Source: JBAZFF01 sp041653495 (GTDB taxonomy: Bacteria > Patescibacteriota > Minisyncoccia > Minisyncoccales > RBG-13-42-11). Taken from it: 35,405 nucleotides of DNA. The translations under genes and the position numbers were made by a program. The stretch is taken from positions 1 to 35,405 of the forward strand of contig JBAZFF010000006.1 in NCBI GenBank assembly GCA_041653495.1. The letters run 5' to 3'. Under the pieces are notes generated by a model, which saw nothing but the letters and a program-made list of their open reading frames with translations, searched no databases and had not been told where the DNA came from. Below, piece by piece: positions 1-6,848 of this stretch; position 1 is the first letter of the stretch; each line of letters starts with the position of its first letter.

Positions 1-104
1 TTCCTGCTCCCGAACTTGGATATCTCCACTATCTTTATTTCGGCGGTCCCTACGTCTATCCCGACAAACCTCTGGGGAAATATTAAACTAATAATGTTGA
101 ACAT
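1..104 (-). CDS. pilM: Type IV pilus assembly protein PilM, N-terminal part (runs off the left edge)
   Basis: The minus strand reads from an ATG at 104 into the left edge (34 complete codons). After a short lead it shows FVGIDVGTAEIKIVEISK, the phosphate-1 / beta-hairpin start of the actin-like ATPase fold typical of PilM. In known systems PilM sits on the inner face of the membrane, binds the PilN tail and links the pilus motor to the alignment complex. An extended -10 box lies 12 nt before the ATG, so the leader would be only a few bases. A PilC/GspF-type gene at the other end of the window fits a pilus-making cell. The rest of the protein is outside the window. The opposite frame also reads through but has no family-like motif. 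Confidence 0.8.
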   Translation of the reverse strand, partial: MFNIISLIFPQRFVGIDVGTAEIKIVEISKFGSR

Positions 105-116
105 TTTCTTGTACTA

Positions 117-125
117 ATTGTATCA
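117..125 (-). promoter_or_regulatory. Extended -10 promoter of pilM
   Basis: The minus strand reads TGATACAAT, an extended -10 (TGN plus TACAAT). A convincing -35 at 17 nt is missing. The predicted start site is near 110, giving a leader of about 5-6 nt before the ATG at 104. Confidence 0.5.
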
Positions 126-144
126 TAAAAGCTTTGTCAACGAA

Positions 145-173
145 ACAAAAAGGGCTTTCCTAGACGGAAAACC
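145..173 (-). terminator. Intrinsic terminator after the trypsin-like protease
   Basis: On the minus strand GGTTTTCC and GGAAAGCC pair (one G-T) around a GTCTA loop and are followed by a T-rich run. It lies just past the protease stop and before the pilM promoter. Confidence 0.6.
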
Positions 174-185
174 TAAGATTGAGGG

Positions 186-872
186 TCATTTTAACAAAGA
201 TTTTGCAAGATTTATTGGTCTTGCACCTGCAATATGCATTGGCTCCCTTATATCTAACTCTTGAAGTGTCTTTGATTTGGTTCTAAATGCGATTGTCATA
301 ACTCCGATAACTTTATTTGTTTCAGTACTTATAACCGGACAACCACTATTTCCAGGATTGCTTATGGCATCTACTATTAACCAATTTCTAGGATGATCCT
401 GGTCAACCCCATCTCTCTTTATATTGCTTATCATTGTCCTGTTAGCTATCAATGTAATTCCAAAACCATCATTTATAAGTTGAGCGGCATACGGAAATCC
501 AATAAAATATGCTTCGTCTCCAACTTCAACTTTTTCGGAATCATCTAATTCTAAGGGTTTCAAAAGAGTCTTCTCATAATCTTTCATTCTCAAAACGGCC
601 AAATCATTCCTTTCGTTAGTCACTACTATTTCTAGCGGAAACCAACTGTATGTTTCTAACTTTTGGTCGTGTTTGACCATAGCCATACCCAAAAGTCCTG
701 CTTTTTGCTCGTCGGTCAATTTAGCAGATAAGTGAAAAGCACTCAGTATCTCTCCCTGTTTGCCTACGCAAAATCCACTTCCGAGTATCGTAACTTGATT
801 AGCGTTCGGTTTAAAACCAATGGCAATTATTGAACTTCTTGTATTATTGATTTTATCTTTTAATGATTGCAT
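186..872 (-). CDS. Trypsin-like (S1 family) serine protease, apparently intracellular
   Basis: A 228-aa chymotrypsin-fold protease. The catalytic triad can be read as His47 (SAFHLS), Asp90 (ERNDLAVL) and Ser176 in NPGNSGCPV; the oxyanion region is GNSGCP rather than the usual GNSGGP. There is no PDZ domain, signal peptide or membrane segment, so it probably works inside the cell, unlike most Deg/HtrA proteins. It is the second gene of a two-gene unit, starting 4 nt after the stop of a Cys-rich protein of unknown function. The stop is TGA. The pairing suggests the upstream protein could be its substrate, sensor or inhibitor, but nothing in the sequence proves that. Confidence 0.85.
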   Translation of the reverse strand: MQSLKDKINNTRSSIIAIGFKPNANQVTILGSGFCVGKQGEILSAFHLSAKLTDEQKAGLLGMAMVKHDQKLETYSWFPLEIVVTNERNDLAVLRMKDYEKTLLKPLELDDSEKVEVGDEAYFIGFPYAAQLINDGFGITLIANRTMISNIKRDGVDQDHPRNWLIVDAISNPGNSGCPVISTETNKVIGVMTIAFRTKSKTLQELDIREPMHIAGARPINLAKSLLK

Positions 873-876
873 GAAT

Positions 877-1638
877 TTAAATATTTATATTATTTTTCCA
901 AAATACATTTCTACTTGGGCAAAAAGAATTAAACCCTGAGAAGGGCTCACCGAGACATCTATCCTCCGTAATCATACTACAACTAGTATGGAATGCTAGC
1001 GCCCAAACGGCCTGCTCTAAATCATGTTTACTGTTTGGGAATACTTTATTACACAATGCCACACTTTCTCCCGTGACTATATTTGTAAGTTTTACCGTGA
1101 TACTATGACCATGACTACAAGTAGTACCATTATTCACTTTTTCAAAAAGAACACTTCCGATTTCTCCATATGGGCTAGTGAGTGTAGCTACGCCGCTTTC
1201 TCCTCCAAAATATTTAGAGGTAAGAGAATCTAAATATGTATTTTCTGGAGGTAAGAACTTTGCTAATTTATAACTCGACTCCCGAGCAGCTCCTGAAGTA
1301 GTATAAAATTTGTCCAAGTTATAAGAAGATGAAATCTTTGTAGATATACAAGCGTCAACTAAGTACCACTGGTTATCTTTAGTAGATGTCGCCAATCCTG
1401 AAAAATTGTTGGGGGTTAGATTCAACCGACCATCCCTTAAGATGTCTAATTCGTTAAGAATGAATCTAGAATTCATTATGTTTGCTTTTGTAAAATTGCC
1501 GCAACCTGACCCTATTTCACAAAAACATGGATCAAGACTATTATTAGAACTTGAGGTAACAAAACTATGGTTCCAATAATGAATTGGGTCAGGACAATAA
1601 AAATCTGATCTATTTTCTGCTAAAAACTTCTGGTGCAT
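877..1638 (-). CDS. Cys-rich protein of unknown function, partner of a trypsin-like protease
   Basis: 253 aa with no family that I recognise. It has about ten cysteines, including a tight CFCEIGSGC cluster near residues 38-46 and more toward the C-terminus, plus a GHS segment, which could bind metal or form disulfides. There is no signal peptide or membrane helix. The centre is rich in Ser/Thr/Asn. The start is supported by a TGATATAAT extended -10 only 6 nt before the ATG, which predicts a leaderless mRNA. It is followed at 4 nt by the trypsin-like protease, so the two are almost certainly co-transcribed. Confidence 0.65.
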   Translation of the reverse strand: MHQKFLAENRSDFYCPDPIHYWNHSFVTSSSNNSLDPCFCEIGSGCGNFTKANIMNSRFILNELDILRDGRLNLTPNNFSGLATSTKDNQWYLVDACISTKISSSYNLDKFYTTSGAARESSYKLAKFLPPENTYLDSLTSKYFGGESGVATLTSPYGEIGSVLFEKVNNGTTCSHGHSITVKLTNIVTGESVALCNKVFPNSKHDLEQAVWALAFHTSCSMITEDRCLGEPFSGFNSFCPSRNVFWKNNINI

Positions 1639-1644
1639 TGCTAA

Positions 1645-1653
1645 ATTATATCA
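1645..1653 (-). promoter_or_regulatory. Extended -10 promoter of the Cys-rich gene and protease unit
   Basis: The minus strand shows TGATATAAT with the -10 hexamer ending 6 nt before the ATG at 1638. This places the start site at or next to the A of the start codon. Confidence 0.6.
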
Positions 1654-1684
1654 TATTTTTGAATTTTTAAAAGTTTTAGATTAT

Positions 1685-1705
1685 GCGGGACAATCGGGTT
1701 AAGTA
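1685..1705. repeat. 21-bp intergenic repeat, copy 1
   Basis: Matches 3545-3565 at 20 of 21 positions (core TCGGGTTAAGTA). Beside it, 1711-1720 and 1742-1751 form a perfect 10-bp inverted repeat. The 1639-1892 spacer holds these and no gene that I can support. Confidence 0.55.
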
Positions 1706-1710
1706 TCTTT

Positions 1711-1751
1711 AATCGTAAGAGGGTTTGGACTATTCTTTAATTCTTACGATT
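1711..1751. repeat. Perfect 10-bp inverted repeat with 21-nt loop
   Basis: Arms AATCGTAAGA (1711-1720) and TCTTACGATT (1742-1751). There is no T-run after either arm, so it does not look like an intrinsic terminator. It may be a protein-binding site or the end of an element. Confidence 0.45.
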
Positions 1752-1892
1752 TAGGCATACAGATTAAGAACTGAAATAGATTTGTTCTTTACAAATATAG
1801 AATATTATAGTAAAAGGAACCATAATTCCTGACTCGTATGAGCAGGTGGTCCCGATTTTTCGAGATATCAGTTCCCAAAAAGGAGGCGCCGT

Positions 1893-2264
1893 ATGGCAGC
1901 CAAACGATTCTCCATAGTAAATGGTCCGTCAAAATGGGACCTAATATTGGCCCTTTTTGACACCACCACTGACTTGGATCCAAGTCGCATTCGGCAGAAC
2001 GGTAGGTTAGTCACTCTTGAGATCGACAGCGAGGGACAAAACCGGGAAGGAAATAAAGTAAAAAACTGGCAGGGAGAAATACATATTAACGCAGTAAAAA
2101 AGGCTGAGGAATTCGGCTTCCAAGATAGCGACTGGATCCTCGAAGGCCATTGCGTTTTCCCGGAAAAAAGTCCCCTTGGGGAGACATTCATTCGTTGGCG
2201 GCCCTTCATGGCTCATTTCAATACCCAAACTAGGAAAGGCTGGCTGGAATTAACAGAAAGTTAA
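1893..2264 (+). CDS. Hypothetical protein, 123 aa
   Basis: Unknown family. It is supported as a real gene by a strong Shine-Dalgarno sequence (AAAAAGGAGG, about 7 nt before the ATG) and by a good intrinsic terminator just after its stop. The product is soluble, with charged and aromatic residues and several Trp in the C-terminal half (WILEGHC, RWRPFM), and no signal peptide or helix. A classic strong SD is unusual in this window, where many genes lack one, and the gene lies between copies of a short intergenic repeat. Both points are compatible with recent acquisition. Confidence 0.7.
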   Translation: MAAKRFSIVNGPSKWDLILALFDTTTDLDPSRIRQNGRLVTLEIDSEGQNREGNKVKNWQGEIHINAVKKAEEFGFQDSDWILEGHCVFPEKSPLGETFIRWRPFMAHFNTQTRKGWLELTES

Positions 2265-2281
2265 GTTCTAACTACATTAAG

Positions 2282-2313
2282 AAAATGGACGCTCACGCGA
2301 GCGCCCATTTTTT
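2282..2313 (+). terminator. Intrinsic terminator after the 123-aa gene
   Basis: AAAATGG and CGCTC pair with GAGCG and CCATTTT (one A-C mismatch) around an ACGC loop, followed by a T-run. The A/T arms make it usable in both directions, so it may also serve the hydrolase gene coming from the other side. Confidence 0.8.
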
Positions 2314-2346
2314 ATAACCACTCGGGTCGCCCTGATTAGGTACTCT

Positions 2347-3465
2347 CTAAATCTTATTCTCTTCCTTCAATCCTTCTAAATATTCACTTACCACTTTAAT
2401 GAATATCCCCGGTTTTGCCAAATGGACATCGTGTATGGCATTTACTTTTGCCACTTTAATATCTTTTACGATTGAACGGATTTTTTCAACGTCATTATCG
2501 TCCAATGCGCCGAGTAATCCCCAGGTTTTATGCCTGGACCAATACGCATGTATCAATAAAACGGGGCATTGAATCTTTCTCAGCGTTTCTTCCGGATCAA
2601 AGCCTTCGCTCAACCTTCCGTCAATCGTCGCTTTCGAAAAATCAATGTCATACTCGCTTATGAATTTTAAGCCGGCTCTTTCGTCAAACCGGGCATTAAG
2701 CAAGTCGTATGGCTTGGATGGACGGAATTTCTTATTAAGTTCAAGGCTTATTGCCCTGTAACTGGCTATAAAAGAAGGCATATGCAAGAGCTTTTCTTTG
2801 CCTTTTATAGGAATCCCTTGCTTTGCGAAAAACCCCTTTATGTCTCTTTCCGGCTTATCAAGCGTTTCTATAGCGGTTTGGAAAAGACGATGCATGTATT
2901 TTTCCTCTTTAATTCTCGGATACATTGAGGAAAACAGCGGTGGGTCTTCGGATATTGCGACGGACACATATTCAGGTGCGTTAGCGGCAAGCCAAAGAGA
3001 AAGAACTGCACCCGAAGAAAGCCCAGAAATAATCGCAGGCTTTTTGATAACTTTTTCTAAAAATAGTTTTAAATCTTCCCCGCAAATATTATAAGAGTAT
3101 CTTCCAGGAGTTCTTGTGGACCTTCCATGTCCTCTAAGATCGACAGTAAAAACATGATGCTTTTTCGAGAAATGGGGCATTACAAGTTTATATCCCTGCC
3201 AAAACTCCATTTGTCCAGGAATAAACAACAAAGGCGGACCGTTATCCGGGCCTTCGACATAATTTAAGACGACCTCGCCGGTATTGAATTTCTTTTCGGT
3301 AAATCCTTGAGGGATTGTTTCAACAGAAATCCTGAATGGGTTAAAAGTTCTTGCGAGCAGAAGAACTACCACTGCTAAAAATATCCAGAATCCTGGTACA
3401 TCGTAAACCACAACAGCTAAAATCGCTAATATCCCCACAACACCGTAAATAATTGTTTTGCTCAT
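2347..3465 (-). CDS. Membrane-anchored alpha/beta hydrolase
   Basis: 372 aa. Two hydrophobic helices span about residues 4-40, followed by an alpha/beta hydrolase fold. The oxyanion-strand region is LLFIPGQ, the substrate-pocket motif is DLRGHGRS, and the nucleophile elbow is G148-L-S150-S-G152, so Ser150 is the likely nucleophile. The catalytic His is His345 or His348 near the C-terminus (IHDVHLAKP). The acid residue lies around the strand before DDNDV. The substrate cannot be told; esterase, lipase or peptidase activity are all possible. The catalytic domain topology after two helices is uncertain. A TAAAAT box sits 7 nt before the ATG, suggesting a leaderless message. Confidence 0.85.
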   Translation of the reverse strand: MSKTIIYGVVGILAILAVVVYDVPGFWIFLAVVVLLLARTFNPFRISVETIPQGFTEKKFNTGEVVLNYVEGPDNGPPLLFIPGQMEFWQGYKLVMPHFSKKHHVFTVDLRGHGRSTRTPGRYSYNICGEDLKLFLEKVIKKPAIISGLSSGAVLSLWLAANAPEYVSVAISEDPPLFSSMYPRIKEEKYMHRLFQTAIETLDKPERDIKGFFAKQGIPIKGKEKLLHMPSFIASYRAISLELNKKFRPSKPYDLLNARFDERAGLKFISEYDIDFSKATIDGRLSEGFDPEETLRKIQCPVLLIHAYWSRHKTWGLLGALDDNDVEKIRSIVKDIKVAKVNAIHDVHLAKPGIFIKVVSEYLEGLKEENKI

Positions 3466-3472
3466 GTTTTCA

Positions 3473-3478
3473 ATTTTA
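3473..3478 (-). promoter_or_regulatory. -10 box of the alpha/beta hydrolase gene
   Basis: TAAAAT on the minus strand with 7 nt to the ATG at 3465. There is no good -35 at 17 nt. Confidence 0.4.
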
Positions 3479-3520
3479 GCACTCAGCCATCGGGGCGCAC
3501 TACCTCGTCAATTACTCGAG

Positions 3521-3548
3521 TTGCACCGATAAGAAATTGTCTTGGCGG
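3521..3548. repeat. 28-bp copy of the tRNA-Ser(UGA) 3' flank
   Basis: Matches 4375-4402 at 23 of 28 positions, and all five differences are A/G transitions. The 4375-4402 copy contains the tRNA discriminator, its encoded CCA and 22 nt of downstream flank. The 3466-3674 spacer holds this and the 21-bp repeat copy, but no gene. Confidence 0.6.
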
Positions 3549-3565
3549 GACATTCGGGTTAAGTA
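3545..3565. repeat. 21-bp intergenic repeat, copy 2
   Basis: Matches 1685-1705 at 20 of 21 positions and overlaps the end of the tRNA-flank copy at 3521-3548. Confidence 0.55.
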
Positions 3566-3674
3566 CCCTAAAATGCAATAATTATAAGAATATTATAGGA
3601 CTTTTTTGACCTTCAAAACAGAGGTAGATTTGAGGCACGTGGGTCGAACGTCATAGGATCTCGTTATTATACGT

Positions 3675-4337
3675 CTACACTAGTTTGTCTCGCAGTTTAT
3701 CCTGAAAAACTTTTATGGGACCGCCATCGATTCTCAAGGATTCTTTCAAATCAACTCGTAACTGTTTTGGGGTGATTCCGGCAAGAAGCATCGTTACCAT
3801 TCCTATGTTGAAATCTGAATCTAGTGGATTGGGTGCGCTCACGATATACGTAGGTAATGTTTTCTTATTGTTGACCATATCATAGAGCGGTTCAAAATCA
3901 ATAATGTCACGATGACTTCCAATGATAATGCTGTAAGTATTCAGTTTCGGACTAATCTTATGATCTATAAAATCACTGAAAGTCTTTTCATGATTAGTGA
4001 ACTCTTTGACATCACAGATCATTTTGTTGAACACCGGTCTCGGTGTGGAGAGGTCTTTCGCTGAAAGTATGTTAATGTCATTCTCTGGTGTGCCTGGAAA
4101 ACTAAGAAAATGTTCCCTGTTCTCCCATTGATTTAAAGCGACTGCAACAAATAATCCAAAATAGCCCTCGCGCAATCTTTTGTATTTACTGTTATCTAAA
4201 AAAGTACTCTTTTGAGGTTCTTTTTCATATCTTTCTCTAAAAATTTTATAAACACTAACGAGCGGTAACATCCTGTCCAGAGGAAAAATGTCGGTTTGCG
4301 TGGTCGCGATTTGTTTTGCGAATTCTTCTTGATTCAT
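3675..4337 (-). CDS. Hypothetical protein, 220 aa
   Basis: I do not recognise a family. The 220-aa product is soluble and mixed alpha/beta in appearance, with a central hydrophobic strand (YSIIIGSHRDIID) and a second one before PNPLDSD, a pattern that could be a Rossmann-like or nuclease-like core, but no catalytic motif is clear. There is no signal peptide. It lies alone between a copy of the tRNA-Ser flank (3521-3548) and the tRNA-Ser itself (4397-4485), so it may be cargo inserted at the tRNA 3' end. Confidence 0.6.
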   Translation of the reverse strand: MNQEEFAKQIATTQTDIFPLDRMLPLVSVYKIFRERYEKEPQKSTFLDNSKYKRLREGYFGLFVAVALNQWENREHFLSFPGTPENDINILSAKDLSTPRPVFNKMICDVKEFTNHEKTFSDFIDHKISPKLNTYSIIIGSHRDIIDFEPLYDMVNNKKTLPTYIVSAPNPLDSDFNIGMVTMLLAGITPKQLRVDLKESLRIDGGPIKVFQDKLRDKLV

Positions 4338-4374
4338 ATTTGTCTACAGTTTAAGCAGTTCTGAGTCGTGTGGA

Positions 4375-4402
4375 TTACGCCGATAAAAAGTTATCTTGGC
4401 GG
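4375..4402. repeat. 28-bp repeat at the 3' end and flank of tRNA-Ser(UGA)
   Basis: Partner of 3521-3548 (23 of 28 identical). Candidate attachment-site remnant; see the finding. Confidence 0.55.
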
Positions 4403-4485
4403 AGGGGGTGGGATTCGAACCCACGAGTCCGGTAAAGGACGTCGGTTTTCAAAACCGATGGAATGAACCACTATCCGACCCCTCC
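4397..4485 (-). tRNA. tRNA-Ser(UGA), CCA encoded
   Basis: Acceptor GGAGGGG/CCCCTCC, anticodon stem TCGGT/ACCGA with loop TTTGAAA (anticodon TGA), long class II variable arm, T-loop TTCGAAT, G73, then an encoded CCA at 4399-4397. It reads UCA and UCG. Confidence 0.95.
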
Positions 4486-4506
4486 AGATATAAATAAAAA
4501 CAACTG

Positions 4507-4595
4507 CGGAGGGGGAGGGATTTGAACCCTCGAGGGGATTTTAAGCCCCTACCTCGTTAGCAGTGAGGCGCACTAGACCACTATGCGACCCCTCC
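4507..4595 (-). tRNA. tRNA-Ser(GCU)
   Basis: Acceptor GGAGGGG/CCCCTCC, anticodon loop CTGCTAA, long variable arm and T-loop TTCAAAT. The last anticodon-stem pair is an A-C mismatch. G73 is followed by CAG, so no CCA is encoded. It reads AGC and AGU. It is upstream of tRNA-Ser(UGA) in the same unit. Confidence 0.93.
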
Positions 4596-4607
4596 AAAAC
4601 TGCTTCA

Positions 4608-4636
4608 ATTCTAGCTTCAAAATAGCATAAAGTCAA
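4608..4636 (-). promoter_or_regulatory. Promoter of the tRNA-Ser pair
   Basis: TTGACT, 17-nt spacer, TAGAAT on the minus strand, 12 nt upstream of the tRNA-Ser(GCU) 5' end. Confidence 0.75.
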
Positions 4637-4665
4637 TTGAAGTCAGCTTAAAATTATGATAAATT
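4637..4665 (+). promoter_or_regulatory. Promoter of tRNA-Arg(GCG) and recG
   Basis: TTGAAG, 17-nt spacer, TAAATT preceded by TGA (extended -10). The predicted start is about 4672, just before the tRNA. It is directly adjacent to and divergent from the tRNA-Ser promoter. Confidence 0.55.
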
Positions 4666-4675
4666 CAAGGCATAA

Positions 4676-4747
4676 GCCCTCGTAGTCTAATGGATCGAAC
4701 GGAAGATTGCGGATCTTCAGATGCAGGTCCGATTCCTGCCGAGGGCA
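4676..4747 (+). tRNA. tRNA-Arg(GCG)
   Basis: Acceptor GCCCTCG/CGAGGGC, anticodon stem GAAGA/TCTTC, loop TTGCGGA (anticodon GCG, for CGC/CGU). T-loop TCCGATT has C55. A73 is followed by C and then the recG ATG. Most bacteria use ACG with inosine for these codons. Confidence 0.93.
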
Positions 4748-4748
4748 C

Positions 4749-6848
4749 ATGAACTTCTCCACTCCCATAGAGCAACTTCCGAAGGTTGGCCCTCAATATC
4801 AAAAGAAACTCAAAAGATTAGGGATTAAAACAGTAGGCCAACTGCTTTTTCATTTCCCCCACAGGTATGAAGATTATTCCAGCATAGTCCCGATATCCCA
4901 GGTTGAAATAGGACAAACCGTATCAATAAAAGGAAGGATTGAAGACATAAAGAACATTCGGACCTTCAGAAAGAGGATGATGCTGACTCAAGCCACAGTA
5001 GCTGATGAATCAGGAAAATTGAAAGTAATGTGGTTCAACCAGCATTATCTCGTAAACACTCTCAAAAAAGGTGATCTTGTTTTTCTGGCAGGAAAAATGA
5101 ACACGAAGCCCGGGAGCAAATACCTTTCTGCCCCGGCTTATGAAAAGATTCCGGAAAACATAGAATCCGACCCCATACACACAGGCAGGCTCGTCCCCGT
5201 ATATCCAGAAACGGAAGGGCTTTCCTCCAGATGGCTGAGATATATATTATGGTCTCTATTAAGGAATATGCAGGATCTTTCAGATCCCCTTCCGGATAAA
5301 TTAAGGAAGAAATATGATCTGCCGAACTTTAAAGAATCAATAAGGCAGATCCATTTTCCAGACTCTCTGGAGAAAGCCCAATTCGCCAAAAAGAGGTTCA
5401 CTTTTGAAGAGCTATTCGTCCTCTCCCTTTTTATTTTGAAAGAAAGGATGAATATGGCCAGGGAAAAATCAGTTCCTGTCCCTATTAACCTGGATCTAAT
5501 AAAAGACTTTACCAATTCCCTCCCTTTCCAATTTACGGACGACCAGAAGAAATCCATCTGGCAGGCCTTAAAAGACATGGAGAAAAAGAGGCCGATGAAC
5601 AGATTACTGGAAGGAGACGTGGGATCGGGAAAAACCTTAGTGGCAATAGCTGCGGCCTTAAACTCAATCAAAGCGGGATTCCAGGTTGCCGTCATGGCTC
5701 CGACGGAAATCTTAACCAAACAGCACTATAAAACCTTCGCCAAATTCCTAAAGAAATACAAGCTTAAAACCGCTTTAATGACCGGGAAAGAAACGAAGCT
5801 GAACGACAAGGCGATAATCAGGAAAGAACTGCTAAAGAAAATAAAAGAAGGAAAGGTGGACATGGTCATCGGGACCCACGCCTTGGTCCAGAAAGGAGTC
5901 ACTTTCAAGAACCTGGCCCTGGTCGTAATAGACGAGCAGCACAGATTCGGAGTGGACCAGAGGGCAAGGCTCTGCCAGCAAAAGGAAACAATCCCCCATT
6001 TATTATCAATGACAGCCACGCCGATACCCAGGACTCTCTCTCTGACTATTTACGGAGACCTGGATCTTTCCCTGATAAAGGAAATGCCAAAAGGCAGGAA
6101 GAAAATAATAACAAAGATTATCCCGCCTGAAAGCAGGAAAGAAGCTTACGAATTCGTAAAACAGGAAGTTAAAAAAGGAAGGCAGGCTTTCGTAATCTGC
6201 CCAAGAATAGAAATAGGAGAGACGACGGACAGCTCGGACTTGAGAAAGAACAGCTGGGCGGAAGCGAAGACCGTGACCGAAGAATTTGAAAAACTTTCTA
6301 AAAACATTTTCCCGGAGTTTAAAGTGGGCATGCTCCACGGAAGAATGGACAAGGACAAAAAAGAAAGGATAATGAAAAAGTTCAAGGAAGGGAAAACCGA
6401 CATCCTGGTTTCCACTTCGGTCATTGAAGTCGGAATAGACATCCCGAATGCCGCCATAATGATCATAGAAGGAGCGGACAAGTTCGGCCTGGCTCAACTC
6501 CACCAGTTCCGGGGCCGAGTCGGAAGAGGCCAGGAACAGTCATTCTGCCTTTTGTTGACGGATTACTTCTCCCAGACGAACAACCAAAGATTGAGGGCTT
6601 TAATGAAGTTCGACAGCGGATTTGACCTGGCTGAAAAAGATCTGGAGATAAGGGGGCCCGGAGACTTCTCAGGACAAAGGCAATGGGGAATTCCGGATAT
6701 TACTATGGAGGCACTGAAAGACTTATCAATGGTTGAGAAAACGAGAACGGAAGCTGCAGAAATCCTGAAAGAAAGCCCGGACTTAAAAGCCTATCCCTAC
6801 TTAAGGGACAGGCTGGAATCTTTCAAAAGATTAATCCACCTAGAATAA
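4749..6848 (+). CDS. recG: ATP-dependent DNA helicase RecG
   Basis: 699 aa, near the usual RecG length. RecG unwinds and reverses stalled replication forks and branch-migrates Holliday junctions. The N-terminal wedge/OB region spans about residues 40-150, Walker A (GDVGSGKT) is at 289-296, the DEQH box at 395-398, TATPIP follows, and the helicase C-terminal motif QFRGRVGRG and the TRG-like end are present. The start at 4749 is preferred over an in-frame ATG at 4707 because 4707 lies inside tRNA-Arg. The chosen ATG is one nucleotide after the tRNA discriminator with no Shine-Dalgarno possible, so translation probably begins on an mRNA whose 5' end is made by tRNA 3' processing. Confidence 0.97.
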   Translation: MNFSTPIEQLPKVGPQYQKKLKRLGIKTVGQLLFHFPHRYEDYSSIVPISQVEIGQTVSIKGRIEDIKNIRTFRKRMMLTQATVADESGKLKVMWFNQHYLVNTLKKGDLVFLAGKMNTKPGSKYLSAPAYEKIPENIESDPIHTGRLVPVYPETEGLSSRWLRYILWSLLRNMQDLSDPLPDKLRKKYDLPNFKESIRQIHFPDSLEKAQFAKKRFTFEELFVLSLFILKERMNMAREKSVPVPINLDLIKDFTNSLPFQFTDDQKKSIWQALKDMEKKRPMNRLLEGDVGSGKTLVAIAAALNSIKAGFQVAVMAPTEILTKQHYKTFAKFLKKYKLKTALMTGKETKLNDKAIIRKELLKKIKEGKVDMVIGTHALVQKGVTFKNLALVVIDEQHRFGVDQRARLCQQKETIPHLLSMTATPIPRTLSLTIYGDLDLSLIKEMPKGRKKIITKIIPPESRKEAYEFVKQEVKKGRQAFVICPRIEIGETTDSSDLRKNSWAEAKTVTEEFEKLSKNIFPEFKVGMLHGRMDKDKKERIMKKFKEGKTDILVSTSVIEVGIDIPNAAIMIIEGADKFGLAQLHQFRGRVGRGQEQSFCLLLTDYFSQTNNQRLRALMKFDSGFDLAEKDLEIRGPGDFSGQRQWGIPDITMEALKDLSMVEKTRTEAAEILKESPDLKAYPYLRDRLESFKRLIHLE

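Noticed and set aside
1..86. A plus-strand open frame at the left edge ending in TAA at 84-86
   Set aside because: The minus strand of the same bases gives a clear PilM N-terminus with an ATG and an extended -10 box upstream, so the plus frame is a shadow.
1685..3565. Integron attC sites, since the short repeats end in GTTAAGT, which fits GTTRRRY
   Set aside because: No matching RYYYAAC arm or folded attC structure was found nearby, the genes point both ways, and no integron integrase is present.
4707..4748. A longer recG start at 4707
   Set aside because: It lies within tRNA-Arg(GCG), and the added residues are only the translated tRNA.
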